Positions 53,479 through 60,914 of a DNA stretch of 64,000 bases are shown piece after piece. This DNA comes from Sulfurospirillum arcachonense DSM 9755 (GTDB lineage Bacteria > Campylobacterota > Campylobacteria > Campylobacterales > Sulfurospirillaceae). Position 1 is the first letter of the stretch. The number at the start of each line of letters is the position of its first letter. Below the pieces are notes generated by a model, which made no database searches, was not told the DNA's origin, and saw only the letters and a list, made by a program, of their open reading frames with translations. Made by a program: the position numbers and the translations under genes. Where the stretch lies: positions 62,001 through 126,000 of the forward strand of contig NZ_JFBL01000003.1 in the NCBI RefSeq assembly GCF_000597725.1. Direction: 5' to 3'.

Positions 53479-53525
53479 TACGCCTTATTAAATTCATATT
53501 AGATATTATGTCGTATAGAATTTAA
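53474..53525. repeat. 52-bp direct repeat, copy 2 (upstream of queE)
   Basis: Matches 51429-51480 with 27 identical bases at one end and 10 at the other. It contains the reverse complement of the first codons of queD (ATGAATTTAATAAGGCG), now without a gene, and lies 13 bases before the queE start. It is therefore a relic of a queD start region. Confidence 0.8.
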
Positions 53526-53537
53526 ATAGAGGTTTTT

Positions 53538-54116
53538 ATGCTAAAAATAGTAGATATTTTTTACTCAATACAAGGTGAAGGAAATTTTAGTGGAGTGCCT
53601 TGTATCTTCGTTCGACTTCACGGTTGTAATCTTGATTGTTCTTTTTGTGATGAGGATTTACATAAGGGAGCCTATGAGAGTAAAACAATTGATGAAATCT
53701 TAGAACACATAAGTCAACACCCTTCAAAATATGTAGTTATCACTGGTGGTGAACCATCTTTAAACGATATCAATGAGTTTATAGATGCTTTACATGTAAA
53801 GGATTATCATGTGGCTATTGAGAGCAACGGATATAAGTTTGAGCATATCAAAAATGCAGACTGGATAACATACTCTCCAAAAGATTGGGACTCTTTACAT
53901 GTAGAAGGTTTTAATGAGTATAAGTTCATAGTAGGAGCAGATTCTGATATAAATAAACTTTTACATGTAAACCAAGAAAAACCAATATATATACAACCAG
54001 AGAATTTTAAAGATAGAGTCAATAAAGAAAATGCAGATTACTGTATAGAACTCGTTAAAAAGCATCCTCAGTTTAAATTGAGTGTGCAGTTACATAAGTA
54101 TTTAGGGGTAGAGTAG
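53538..54116 (+). CDS. queE: 7-carboxy-7-deazaguanine synthase QueE
   Basis: A radical-SAM enzyme of 192 residues that contracts the pterin ring to 7-carboxy-7-deazaguanine. YSIQGEGNFSGVPCIFVRL leads to the cluster motif GCNLDCSFCD (C30, C34, C37, CxxxCxxC). VVITGGEPSLND and AIESNGYKF follow. It is the short QueE form. Three TACATGTA palindromes lie in the gene (53791, 53897, 53961). Its TAG stop overlaps the queC GTG start by one base. Confidence 0.95.
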   Translation: MLKIVDIFYSIQGEGNFSGVPCIFVRLHGCNLDCSFCDEDLHKGAYESKTIDEILEHISQHPSKYVVITGGEPSLNDINEFIDALHVKDYHVAIESNGYKFEHIKNADWITYSPKDWDSLHVEGFNEYKFIVGADSDINKLLHVNQEKPIYIQPENFKDRVNKENADYCIELVKKHPQFKLSVQLHKYLGVE

Positions 54117-54802
54117 TGAGTACAGTTGATAAAAATGGTTCGGCGTTAATAGTTTTTAGTGGAGGACAAGATAGTACGACTTGTCTAGGTTGGGCAAAAA
54201 ATAGATTTGAAGATGTAGAAACTTTGACATTTGATTATGGTCAAAAACATAGAGTTGAGATTTATCAAGCTAAAAAGATTGCAGATGCAATGAATGTAAA
54301 TAACTTTGTATTAAATATCAATGCTTTTTCACAGTTAAATGATTCTGCTTTGATTGATGGGAGTTTAGATATCTCTAGTAGCCATCGAACAAAACCAAAT
54401 CTTCCAGCTTCTTTTGTACCAAACCGTAATGCTATATTTTTTACTTTAGCTCATGCATACGCTCAAAAGCTTGGCATAAACAATATCATAGTAGGGATTA
54501 ATCAAACAGATTATTCTGGTTATCCTGATTGTAGACAAAACTTTATAGAAGCGTTGGAAATCTCTTTGAACCTTGGAAGTGAATCAGATATAAAGTTTCA
54601 CTATCCTTTGATGCATCTTAGTAAGGGTGAGACTTTTAAAATGAGTGAAAATGAAGGTATCTTAGATATGGTCATAGACGAATCACACACTTGTTACAAT
54701 GGTGACCATAACACGAAAAACGAATGGGGATACGGATGTGGAGAGTGTCCAGCATGTATCTTAAGAGCTAAAGGTTGGGAAGATTATAAAGAGCATGTTT
54801 AA
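54116..54802 (+). CDS. queC: 7-cyano-7-deazaguanine synthase QueC
   Basis: QueC converts the carboxylate made by QueE to preQ0 using ATP and ammonia. The 228-residue protein has the PP-loop VFSGGQDSTTCLGW (near 13-26), VPNRNAIFFTLAHAYAQ, and the zinc cysteines in HTCYNGD and YGCGECPACILRAKGW. The GTG start shares one base with the queE stop. queF or tgt are not in the window. Confidence 0.96.
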   Translation: MSTVDKNGSALIVFSGGQDSTTCLGWAKNRFEDVETLTFDYGQKHRVEIYQAKKIADAMNVNNFVLNINAFSQLNDSALIDGSLDISSSHRTKPNLPASFVPNRNAIFFTLAHAYAQKLGINNIIVGINQTDYSGYPDCRQNFIEALEISLNLGSESDIKFHYPLMHLSKGETFKMSENEGILDMVIDESHTCYNGDHNTKNEWGYGCGECPACILRAKGWEDYKEHV

Positions 54803-54937
54803 TTTTAAATTGTATTATAATTATATAGTTAAATGTATTTAATTGAAATAAATTTTTTATGATATAATCCCTATATAAAAGCATTTTAGAAGATTTTTTG
54901 TAAATAATAAATTTCATAAATGTAGAAAAGGATTTTT

Positions 54938-56074
54938 GTGAGTGTAGAAAATATTAAGTTAGTTGCTCCATCTTTTGATTCAACATTAGTTGATGTTTTA
55001 TTAGAATTAAATCATGTAAGAAAGCTTGTACTCTCTGGTTCAACTTATCCAGAAATATTTTTTCAGTTAAAAGAGATTTTTCATATGATGGAGAGTATTG
55101 GCTCTGCAAGAATAGAAGGAAATAGAACAACTATTTCAGAGTATATAGAAGAAAAAATAAACAAAACACAAGACAAGAGTGAGCAATACTCAGAAATTGC
55201 TAATGTAGAAGAAGCGATGAAATATATAGAAGAGAGTATATCTTTTGAGAGTAAAATTACGCATCAATTTATAAGAGAGCTTCATCATTTAACAGTAAAT
55301 AAATTGAGTAAAGAAGGCGATAAAACACCTGGTTCTTACAGAAAAACAAATGTAGGGATTGCATTATCTGAACATAAACCACCAGAGCATTATTTAGTTC
55401 AAGAGCATATGGAAGATTTGTTAAATTTTATAAATGAAGAAACATCAAATAAATATGACCTACTAAAAGTTGCACAAGTACATCATCGTTTTACTTGGAT
55501 ACACCCTTTTGGAAATGGTAACGGTAGGACAGTAAGACTTCTTACTTATGCACTTTTGATAAAGTATGGTTTTAATGTAAAAGAGGGAAGTTTGTTGAAC
55601 CCCTCAGCTGTTTTTTTTAATGACAGAGATAAATACTATGAAATGCTAAGTATTGCAGATAAAATGGATGATGAGAGTATGTTAGTATGGACTGAGTATG
55701 TTCTAAAAGGGATACTTGAAGAGATAGAGAAGATAAATAAACTTACAGATTATAGTTTTTTATCAAAGCATATATTGTTTCCTGCTATTGCTCATGCCAA
55801 AGATAGAGGTCAGATAAATGATAAAGAGTATAAGATTTTGTCAATTGCTATAAAACATCAAATCTTTGCTTCAAAAGATATAAGTGATGCAAAAATAGGA
55901 CTTACTGAAAGGCAGAGAACTTTTACAATCTCTAAACTAAAAGAGAGTGGACTAATCTATCCAGACAAAAAAGGTGGAAGAAAATACTTTATCAATTTTG
56001 TAAGTAGTCATCTGCTTAGAAGCATCATACTTATGCTAGAAAAAGAGAAATTTATCCCTGAGATAAATAGATAA
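54938..56074 (+). CDS. Fic-domain protein (class II, N-terminal inhibitory motif)
   Basis: A 378-residue protein. The Fic motif is HPFGNGNGRTVR (residues 189-200); the usual Asp/Glu before the second Gly is Asn, so metal binding or activity may differ from classic AMP-transferases. SARIEGN (56-62) fits the (S/T)xxxE(G/N) inhibitory motif placed before the Fic domain. A C-terminal winged-helix region (about 290-360, with ISKLKESGLIYPDKKGGR) may bind DNA. The GTG start has AAAAGGA 5 bases upstream. Fic proteins modify target proteins with AMP or related groups; the target is unknown. Confidence 0.88.
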   Translation: MSVENIKLVAPSFDSTLVDVLLELNHVRKLVLSGSTYPEIFFQLKEIFHMMESIGSARIEGNRTTISEYIEEKINKTQDKSEQYSEIANVEEAMKYIEESISFESKITHQFIRELHHLTVNKLSKEGDKTPGSYRKTNVGIALSEHKPPEHYLVQEHMEDLLNFINEETSNKYDLLKVAQVHHRFTWIHPFGNGNGRTVRLLTYALLIKYGFNVKEGSLLNPSAVFFNDRDKYYEMLSIADKMDDESMLVWTEYVLKGILEEIEKINKLTDYSFLSKHILFPAIAHAKDRGQINDKEYKILSIAIKHQIFASKDISDAKIGLTERQRTFTISKLKESGLIYPDKKGGRKYFINFVSSHLLRSIILMLEKEKFIPEINR

Positions 56075-56076
56075 AC

Positions 56077-56991
56077 TTAGGATTTATTTTTTAATTCATC
56101 ATATTTTTCTAAGATGTTTTCTTTTTCCCCAAAGGCTTTTCTATCGTATTGAGTAAGCTTCTTTTCAATGTCGTCATTTAAAGTTATATGTTCAAAAAAT
56201 TCAAATTCTTCTATAAGTGGTTTGAATTTTTTAGAGCCAATACTCCCCAAACAGTGATAAAATAAAAACTCTAACTCCTCTTTTGTAAATTGTGCTCTTA
56301 AAATATTTACATATAATTGTTTATCTTTTATTTGAGAGTTAGCTATAAACTTTAGAATTTGGTAGTTTTGTATAAAGTAAGTTCCCGTGTTTCCTTCATA
56401 GATTTTATTAAAAGCATCATAATCTAAGGTATAGTTTTTTTCTAAAATTAATAAGTAGTTTTTTATTGCAATATAAGCAGAAAACGATCCGTTCATAAAA
56501 ATTCTGTCTCTATCATATCCTTCATTAATATTGTTAATGAAAAGTTCATTAAAACTATTCCTAAATATATTGATTGTTAAATTATTTCTAGTATTATTAA
56601 ACAAATCCATAAGTTGAAAAAAATTATTTTCAAATGTTTGTTGTCTTATAGAAGCATTTTGTATTTTAAAAGACTCACTCTGTTCTTCTTGGGCTATTCT
56701 TGATGCCTTTAATTCTTCTTTAGTATCTTTCAACTCTTCACGTGAAAGTTCTAATTCTTCAGTTTGTATTTTAATAGTATATATAATTGCAAATAAGCTA
56801 AACAAAGCAAATAATGGATTTAGTGTACCACCCATAAAATCACCAAAAGTTCCCCAATCATTTTTTTCTAAGGAAAATCCGCCATGAAAATTTAAAAAAT
56901 AAAAACCCAATGTGATTACAAAAAGAAATATTGCAATGTATAAAATCAAATTTAGACGAGAAAGTTTTTTAGAGTTAGGTTTAGTTGACAT
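56077..56991 (-). CDS. AbiC-like putative phage abortive-infection membrane protein
   Basis: A 304-residue protein with two N-terminal helices (about 11-33 and 50-70) around NDWGTFGDFMGGTLNPLFAL, then a coiled coil (EELELSREELKDTKEELKAS) and the NNFFQLMDLFNNTRNNL segment. This arrangement fits the putAbiC family (PF16872), annotated as putative phage abortive infection proteins on limited evidence. It is convergent with the Fic gene (2-base gap). AAAAGGA precedes the ATG. Confidence 0.7.
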   Translation of the reverse strand: MSTKPNSKKLSRLNLILYIAIFLFVITLGFYFLNFHGGFSLEKNDWGTFGDFMGGTLNPLFALFSLFAIIYTIKIQTEELELSREELKDTKEELKASRIAQEEQSESFKIQNASIRQQTFENNFFQLMDLFNNTRNNLTINIFRNSFNELFINNINEGYDRDRIFMNGSFSAYIAIKNYLLILEKNYTLDYDAFNKIYEGNTGTYFIQNYQILKFIANSQIKDKQLYVNILRAQFTKEELEFLFYHCLGSIGSKKFKPLIEEFEFFEHITLNDDIEKKLTQYDRKAFGEKENILEKYDELKNKS

Positions 56992-57015
56992 TCAAATCCT
57001 TTTAAAAGTTAAATA

Positions 57016-57891
57016 TTATTTTATCCAATACTCTAACAAATTCCTAGCAATTGCTATTTTCCTAGGTGTAGAAATACCAAAGCTTTCATCACCATCAAGT
57101 ATTTGTTTAATATCATCTTTATGTACCCATTTTGCATCTTCTATCTCATGAGGGTCTATGGTTATCTCTTTTGTTTTTGCCTTTACATGTACGCCTATCA
57201 TAAGTGTTGAAGGAAATGGCCAAGGTTGGCTAGCGATGTAAGTTACTTCGCCTCCTGTGATGCCAGCTTCTTCGAAGAGTTCACGCTTAGCTGCTTCTTC
57301 TATGCTTTCTCCACTTTCCATATACCCTGCCAAACAAGAATAGCGGTTTTCTTTGAAGTTCACCCCACGTCCTAAAAGACAATATTCACCATGAGTTACA
57401 AGCATGATAACCACAGGGTCTACACGAGGAAAATGCTCTTTTTTACACGCCACACAATCTCTTCTCCATCCAGCATGCTCCATGAGTGTATTTGCTCCAC
57501 ACTCTGCACAGTGTTTATGAGAAGAGTGCCAGTTTAATACCGAAGAGGCTTGGGCTAAAATACCAAGTGATTTTTCTTTTACATATAAGGCAAATTCTCT
57601 CAATCCAGCAGTCGCTAGATTTGAGGGAAATGTGTTTACATGTAAACAAAAATAGTGGACATTTTTATCTTCTCCAAGTAAGATAATCTCCTCTTTGTTG
57701 TATGTACATGTAAGAAGGTCTTGTTGCGTAAAAAGATATTGTTTGTTTTGAGTAAGTAAGTTGCCTTCAAAAAAGAGTAAAAATTTACTTGATGGTAAGT
57801 TTTGTAGTTTTTGTACTTCTTTTTTATCTCTTCTTGTAGCATCTAGTCTATCAAGAGGGTTTTGTGAGAAAAAAGGGTATAAGTTCTTCAT
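57016..57891 (-). CDS. nudC: NADH pyrophosphatase / RNA decapping Nudix enzyme
   Basis: A 291-residue NudC. A zinc ribbon, HCAECGANTLM with DCVACKKEHFPRVDP, precedes the Nudix box GYMESGESIEEAAKRELFEE (G-x5-E-x7-RE-x2-EE), followed by SQPWPFPSTLMIG, the SQPWPFPxS motif that marks NADH pyrophosphatases. It hydrolyses NADH and removes NAD caps from RNA. The N-terminal domain is of usual length. Three TACATGTA palindromes lie within. Confidence 0.95.
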   Translation of the reverse strand: MKNLYPFFSQNPLDRLDATRRDKKEVQKLQNLPSSKFLLFFEGNLLTQNKQYLFTQQDLLTCTYNKEEIILLGEDKNVHYFCLHVNTFPSNLATAGLREFALYVKEKSLGILAQASSVLNWHSSHKHCAECGANTLMEHAGWRRDCVACKKEHFPRVDPVVIMLVTHGEYCLLGRGVNFKENRYSCLAGYMESGESIEEAAKRELFEEAGITGGEVTYIASQPWPFPSTLMIGVHVKAKTKEITIDPHEIEDAKWVHKDDIKQILDGDESFGISTPRKIAIARNLLEYWIK

Positions 57892-57922
57892 AGATAATGT
57901 ACCTTGGCAATTTTTTTATAAG

Positions 57923-57976
57923 TTTACTATTTATTTAATAAAAGTTAATAGAGTGTTTAGACTATAGGTATATAAT
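57923..57976 (+). promoter_or_regulatory. Promoter region of small RNA copy B
   Basis: TTTACTATTTATTTAATAAAA begins at 57923 (first 15 bases conserved), GTTTA at 57955, and a consensus -10 TATAAT at 57971-57976. Distances of 48 and 16 bases to the -10 equal those of copies A and C. The predicted start is near 57983. Confidence 0.7.
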
Positions 57977-57982
57977 TTTATT

Positions 57983-58057
57983 ACCAAGACAAAAACCTCC
58001 TTTTTGTAGATAGTATGCAAAAGCGTTCGAGATGCCCACCTCGGACGCTTTTTTTTT
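57983..58057 (+). ncRNA. Candidate small RNA, copy B, with CCTCC-loop hairpin and terminator
   Basis: About 75 bases in the divergent gap between nudC and the YgjP-like gene. Hairpin 1 (ACAAAAA 57989-57995, loop CCTCC, TTTTTGT 58001-58007) is identical to the other copies. Hairpin 2 pairs AAGCGTTCGAG (58021-58031) with CTCGGACGCTT (58040-58050), one G-T wobble, around ATGCCCAC and ends in nine T residues. The linker between hairpins is shorter than in copies A and C. Best promoter of the three. Confidence 0.78.
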
Positions 58058-58128
58058 GCCTATTAAGGATATACATATAAAACTTCTTTTTTCATGCTTA
58101 TCAAATAAAGCATAGTATATAATTCCTT

Positions 58129-58623
58129 ATGAAATATATTAGCCATTACCCACAACAATTACAAGATCAAATTCAACATCTTATAGATAATGATAAACTT
58201 GGTATTTATTTAGAGAAAAAATATCCAAAGAAACATAGTATAAAAACTGATAAAACTTTGTACTCATATGTTATGGATTTGAAAAATGAGTATTTAAAAA
58301 AGTTTCAAATCTCAAAAGTACTCTATGATGGCAAGATAAATGATGTGAGTCAATCTTTGGGAACACATACTTTTATCTCACGGGTTCAAGGTGGAAAGTT
58401 AAAAGCAAAAAACATTATAAAAGTAGCTACTATTTTTAAAGATGTTCCTGAGGAGTTTTTAAAAATGATAGTTGTTCACGAACTTGCACATTTTAAAGAG
58501 AAAGAGCATAACAAGGCATTTTACAAGTTTTGTGAGCATATGCAAAAAGATTATCATCAAGTAGAGTTTGATGTACGAGTATATCTTCTTCATCTTGATA
58601 TATTACAAAAGAGGAAAATATGA
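58129..58623 (+). CDS. YgjP-like (M48-type) metallopeptidase
   Basis: A 164-residue protein with the zinc motif VVHELAHFKEKEHNKAFY (HExxH near 122, third ligand in the following H), which is the DUF45/YgjP family pattern. GTHTFISRVQGGKLKAKN in the middle is also typical of it. A proteolytic role is inferred; substrates are unknown. It overlaps the next gene by 4 bases. No ribosome binding site is obvious before the ATG. Confidence 0.82.
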   Translation: MKYISHYPQQLQDQIQHLIDNDKLGIYLEKKYPKKHSIKTDKTLYSYVMDLKNEYLKKFQISKVLYDGKINDVSQSLGTHTFISRVQGGKLKAKNIIKVATIFKDVPEEFLKMIVVHELAHFKEKEHNKAFYKFCEHMQKDYHQVEFDVRVYLLHLDILQKRKI

Positions 58624-59105
58624 AAAAAATATATATAGCAGGTTTTGATGTTTTTAAGCCTGATAGCTTAGAGATAGGCAAAAAATATAAGCTTACATGT
58701 AAAGAGTTTGGATATGAAGGATTGTACCCTTTGGATAACCAAATAGATGAGTCGTGGAGTAAAGAAGTTGCTAGGGATTTTATTTATAAAAAAAATATAG
58801 AACTCATAGAAAAATCAGATCTAGTTGTAGCCAATGGAAATCCTTTTAGAGGGGATGAGCTTGATAGTGGAACCGCTTTTGAGATAGGTTATGCAATTGC
58901 TTTGAAAAAACAAGTAGTTATTTATATGGAAGATACAAGAGATTATAAACAAAAGTGTACATGTAAAGATGAAAATAGAGATAATGTTGATAAAAATGGT
59001 ATGTTTATAGAAGATTTTAATTATCCATTAAATTTAATGTTTTTAGATTGTAATATCGTACAAGGTGGGTTTCAAGAAGCTATTCATTTTTTAAAAAACA
59101 AGTAA
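58620..59105 (+). CDS. Nucleoside 2-deoxyribosyltransferase-like protein
   Basis: A 161-residue protein: KKIYIAGFDVFKPDSLEIGK at the start, then IELIEKSDLVVANGNPFRGDELDSGTAFEIGYA (near 60-92; the key acidic residues are in RGDELDSGTAFEIG), the active-site pattern of nucleoside 2-deoxyribosyltransferases, which swap bases on deoxynucleosides. RCL-like nucleotide hydrolase activity is an alternative. It overlaps the metallopeptidase gene by 4 bases; the pair is flanked by small RNA copies B and C. Confidence 0.8.
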   Translation: MKKIYIAGFDVFKPDSLEIGKKYKLTCKEFGYEGLYPLDNQIDESWSKEVARDFIYKKNIELIEKSDLVVANGNPFRGDELDSGTAFEIGYAIALKKQVVIYMEDTRDYKQKCTCKDENRDNVDKNGMFIEDFNYPLNLMFLDCNIVQGGFQEAIHFLKNK

Positions 59106-59159
59106 TTTACTATTTGTTTATAATAAGTTAATACAACGTTTAAGTTAAAGATATATACT
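59106..59159 (+). promoter_or_regulatory. Promoter region of small RNA copy C
   Basis: TTTACTATTTGTTTATAA begins at 59106, right after the stop of the deoxyribosyltransferase-like gene; GTTTA at 59138 and TATACT at 59154-59159 keep the 48- and 16-base spacing of the other two copies. Confidence 0.65.
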
Positions 59160-59165
59160 TTTATT

Positions 59166-59247
59166 AACCAAACAAAACAAAAACCTCCTTTTTGTAGATA
59201 GAACTTAATATAACGTTCAGAGTTGCCCGCTCTGAACGTTTTTTTTT
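59166..59247 (+). ncRNA. Candidate small RNA, copy C, with CCTCC-loop hairpin and terminator
   Basis: About 82 bases. Hairpin 1 (ACAAAAA 59177-59183, CCTCC, TTTTTGT 59189-59195) is identical to copies A and B. Hairpin 2 pairs AACGTTCAGAG (59212-59222) with CTCTGAACGTT (59230-59240) around TTGCCCG, a perfect 11-bp stem of different sequence from the other copies, and ends in nine T residues. Confidence 0.77.
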
Positions 59248-59369
59248 GCCAAAATTTTTGAACTTTAGATTATATCTGTCCTCCCTAAAACATTCCTCTA
59301 TGTACTAGCACACTTTTTACCCTCTTTGAAATGCTAAAATCAAGATAATATAATTTAAAAGGAGCATGT

Positions 59370-60809
59370 ATGCTTGGTGAAATTAATACATTTTTAAATG
59401 ATTTAATTTGGGGGAATATCCTTATATATTTATTACCTATTTTAGGTATCTTTTTTACTGTGAGTTCGCGGTTTGTCCAATTTCGTTATTTCTTTAAAAT
59501 GTGGCACATTTTAAAAGAGACTGACCACGATAAAGAAGGGCACATTAGTTCTTTTCAGGCGTTGATGCTTTCAGTGGCTGGTCGTGTTGGTGGTGGTAAT
59601 ATTGCAGGTGTTGCGGTTGCTATTACTTTAGGTGGTGCTGGATCTGTTTTTTGGATGTGGGTTATTGCCTTAGTTGGTATGGCAACGAGCTTTTTTGAGT
59701 GTTCTTTAGCCCAACTTTACAAAGAAAAAGATGGTTTTGATGAGAATATTTATCGAGGTGGACCAGCATATTATGCTACTAAAGGGTTGGGGCAAAAATG
59801 GCTAGGTGCTGTTATATCTATTTTACTTATTATCACTTTTGGTTTTGCCTTTAATGCAACACAATCATTTATAATTTCAAGCTCATTCGCATCTTCATTT
59901 GGTTTTCCAACATGGATTACAGGTTCGATATTAACTCTTATTTTTGGTATTACTATTTTTGGTGGTGTTCAAAGAATTGCACGTATCTCTGAGATAATTG
60001 TTCCTATTATGGCTATTGGCTATCTTCTTATTGCTATTGTTGTTATTGCGTTAAATATTGCAGAAATTCCTGCACTTGTTTCTATGATTGTAACAGAAGC
60101 ATTCAACCCAAGCTCGGCAATTGGTGGTGGCTTTGGTGCTGTAATTATTCAAGGTGCAAAACGTGGTATGTTCTCAAACGAAGCTGGTCTTGGTTCTGCT
60201 CCAAATGTTGCAGCAGTTGCATATGTAGCACATCCAGTACAACAAGGTATTGTTCAATCTTTTTCTGTATTTATTGATACAATTATCCTTTGTTCTTGTA
60301 CAGCTTTTATTATTTTACTCTCAGGTGTTTATACTCCAGGAGCTGAAGGTGTTCAAGGTATACTCTTAACACAAAATGCACTTATTGAACATATTGGACC
60401 ATTAGGTGGGTATTTTGTAACTTTTGCTCTTTTATTATTTGGTTTTTCTTCTATGCTTTATAACTATTATTTGGCAGAAAATAGTTTAAACTTTTTTGAA
60501 AATCATAATCGTACAATTTTTAATGTATTTAGAGTTGTATGTATAGCGCTTATTGTTTGGGGATCATTTCAAGATTTAAGTTCAATTTTCTCTTTTGCAG
60601 ATTTGAGTATGGGACTTTTAGCTATTACAAATATGATAGTTATTGCACTACTTTATAAACCAGCACTTGCTCTTATTAGAGGGTATGATGCGCAGTTAAA
60701 AGAAGGCATTAAACCAGTGCTTCGTTATGATAATTATGATGAGTTTAAAGTTCATCCTGAACCGTGGAAAGAAATTGTTGATGATATCAACGTAAAAACT
60801 AAAAAATAA
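59370..60809 (+). CDS. Alanine/glycine:cation symporter (AGCS family)
   Basis: A 479-residue transporter with about 11 helices that imports alanine or glycine with sodium. NDLIWGNILIYLLPILGIFF at the start, SVAGRVGGGNIAGVAVAITLGG (near 68-89), GGPAYYATKGLG and KRGMFSNEAGLGSAPNVAA (near 265) are the family signature. AAAGGAG precedes the ATG. It is a single gene with a good terminator after it. Confidence 0.95.
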   Translation: MLGEINTFLNDLIWGNILIYLLPILGIFFTVSSRFVQFRYFFKMWHILKETDHDKEGHISSFQALMLSVAGRVGGGNIAGVAVAITLGGAGSVFWMWVIALVGMATSFFECSLAQLYKEKDGFDENIYRGGPAYYATKGLGQKWLGAVISILLIITFGFAFNATQSFIISSSFASSFGFPTWITGSILTLIFGITIFGGVQRIARISEIIVPIMAIGYLLIAIVVIALNIAEIPALVSMIVTEAFNPSSAIGGGFGAVIIQGAKRGMFSNEAGLGSAPNVAAVAYVAHPVQQGIVQSFSVFIDTIILCSCTAFIILLSGVYTPGAEGVQGILLTQNALIEHIGPLGGYFVTFALLLFGFSSMLYNYYLAENSLNFFENHNRTIFNVFRVVCIALIVWGSFQDLSSIFSFADLSMGLLAITNMIVIALLYKPALALIRGYDAQLKEGIKPVLRYDNYDEFKVHPEPWKEIVDDINVKTKK

Positions 60810-60818
60810 AGTATTTTT

Positions 60819-60853
60819 GCACACTTTTTTACAAGAGTGTGCAAGTTTTTTTT
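60819..60853 (+). terminator. Intrinsic terminator of the symporter gene
   Basis: GCACACT and AGTGTGC pair across 10 bases and are followed, after AAG, by eight T residues. Confidence 0.9.
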
Positions 60854-60914
60854 AACTTTGGCTTTACTATAATAGTATATCAATTATAAGGATATATGAA
60901 TCAAAAAACAAATT

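Noticed and set aside
51429-53525. Insertion sequence between the 52-bp repeats
   Set aside because: No transposase, terminal inverted repeats or short target duplication; the repeats are copies of the queD start region.
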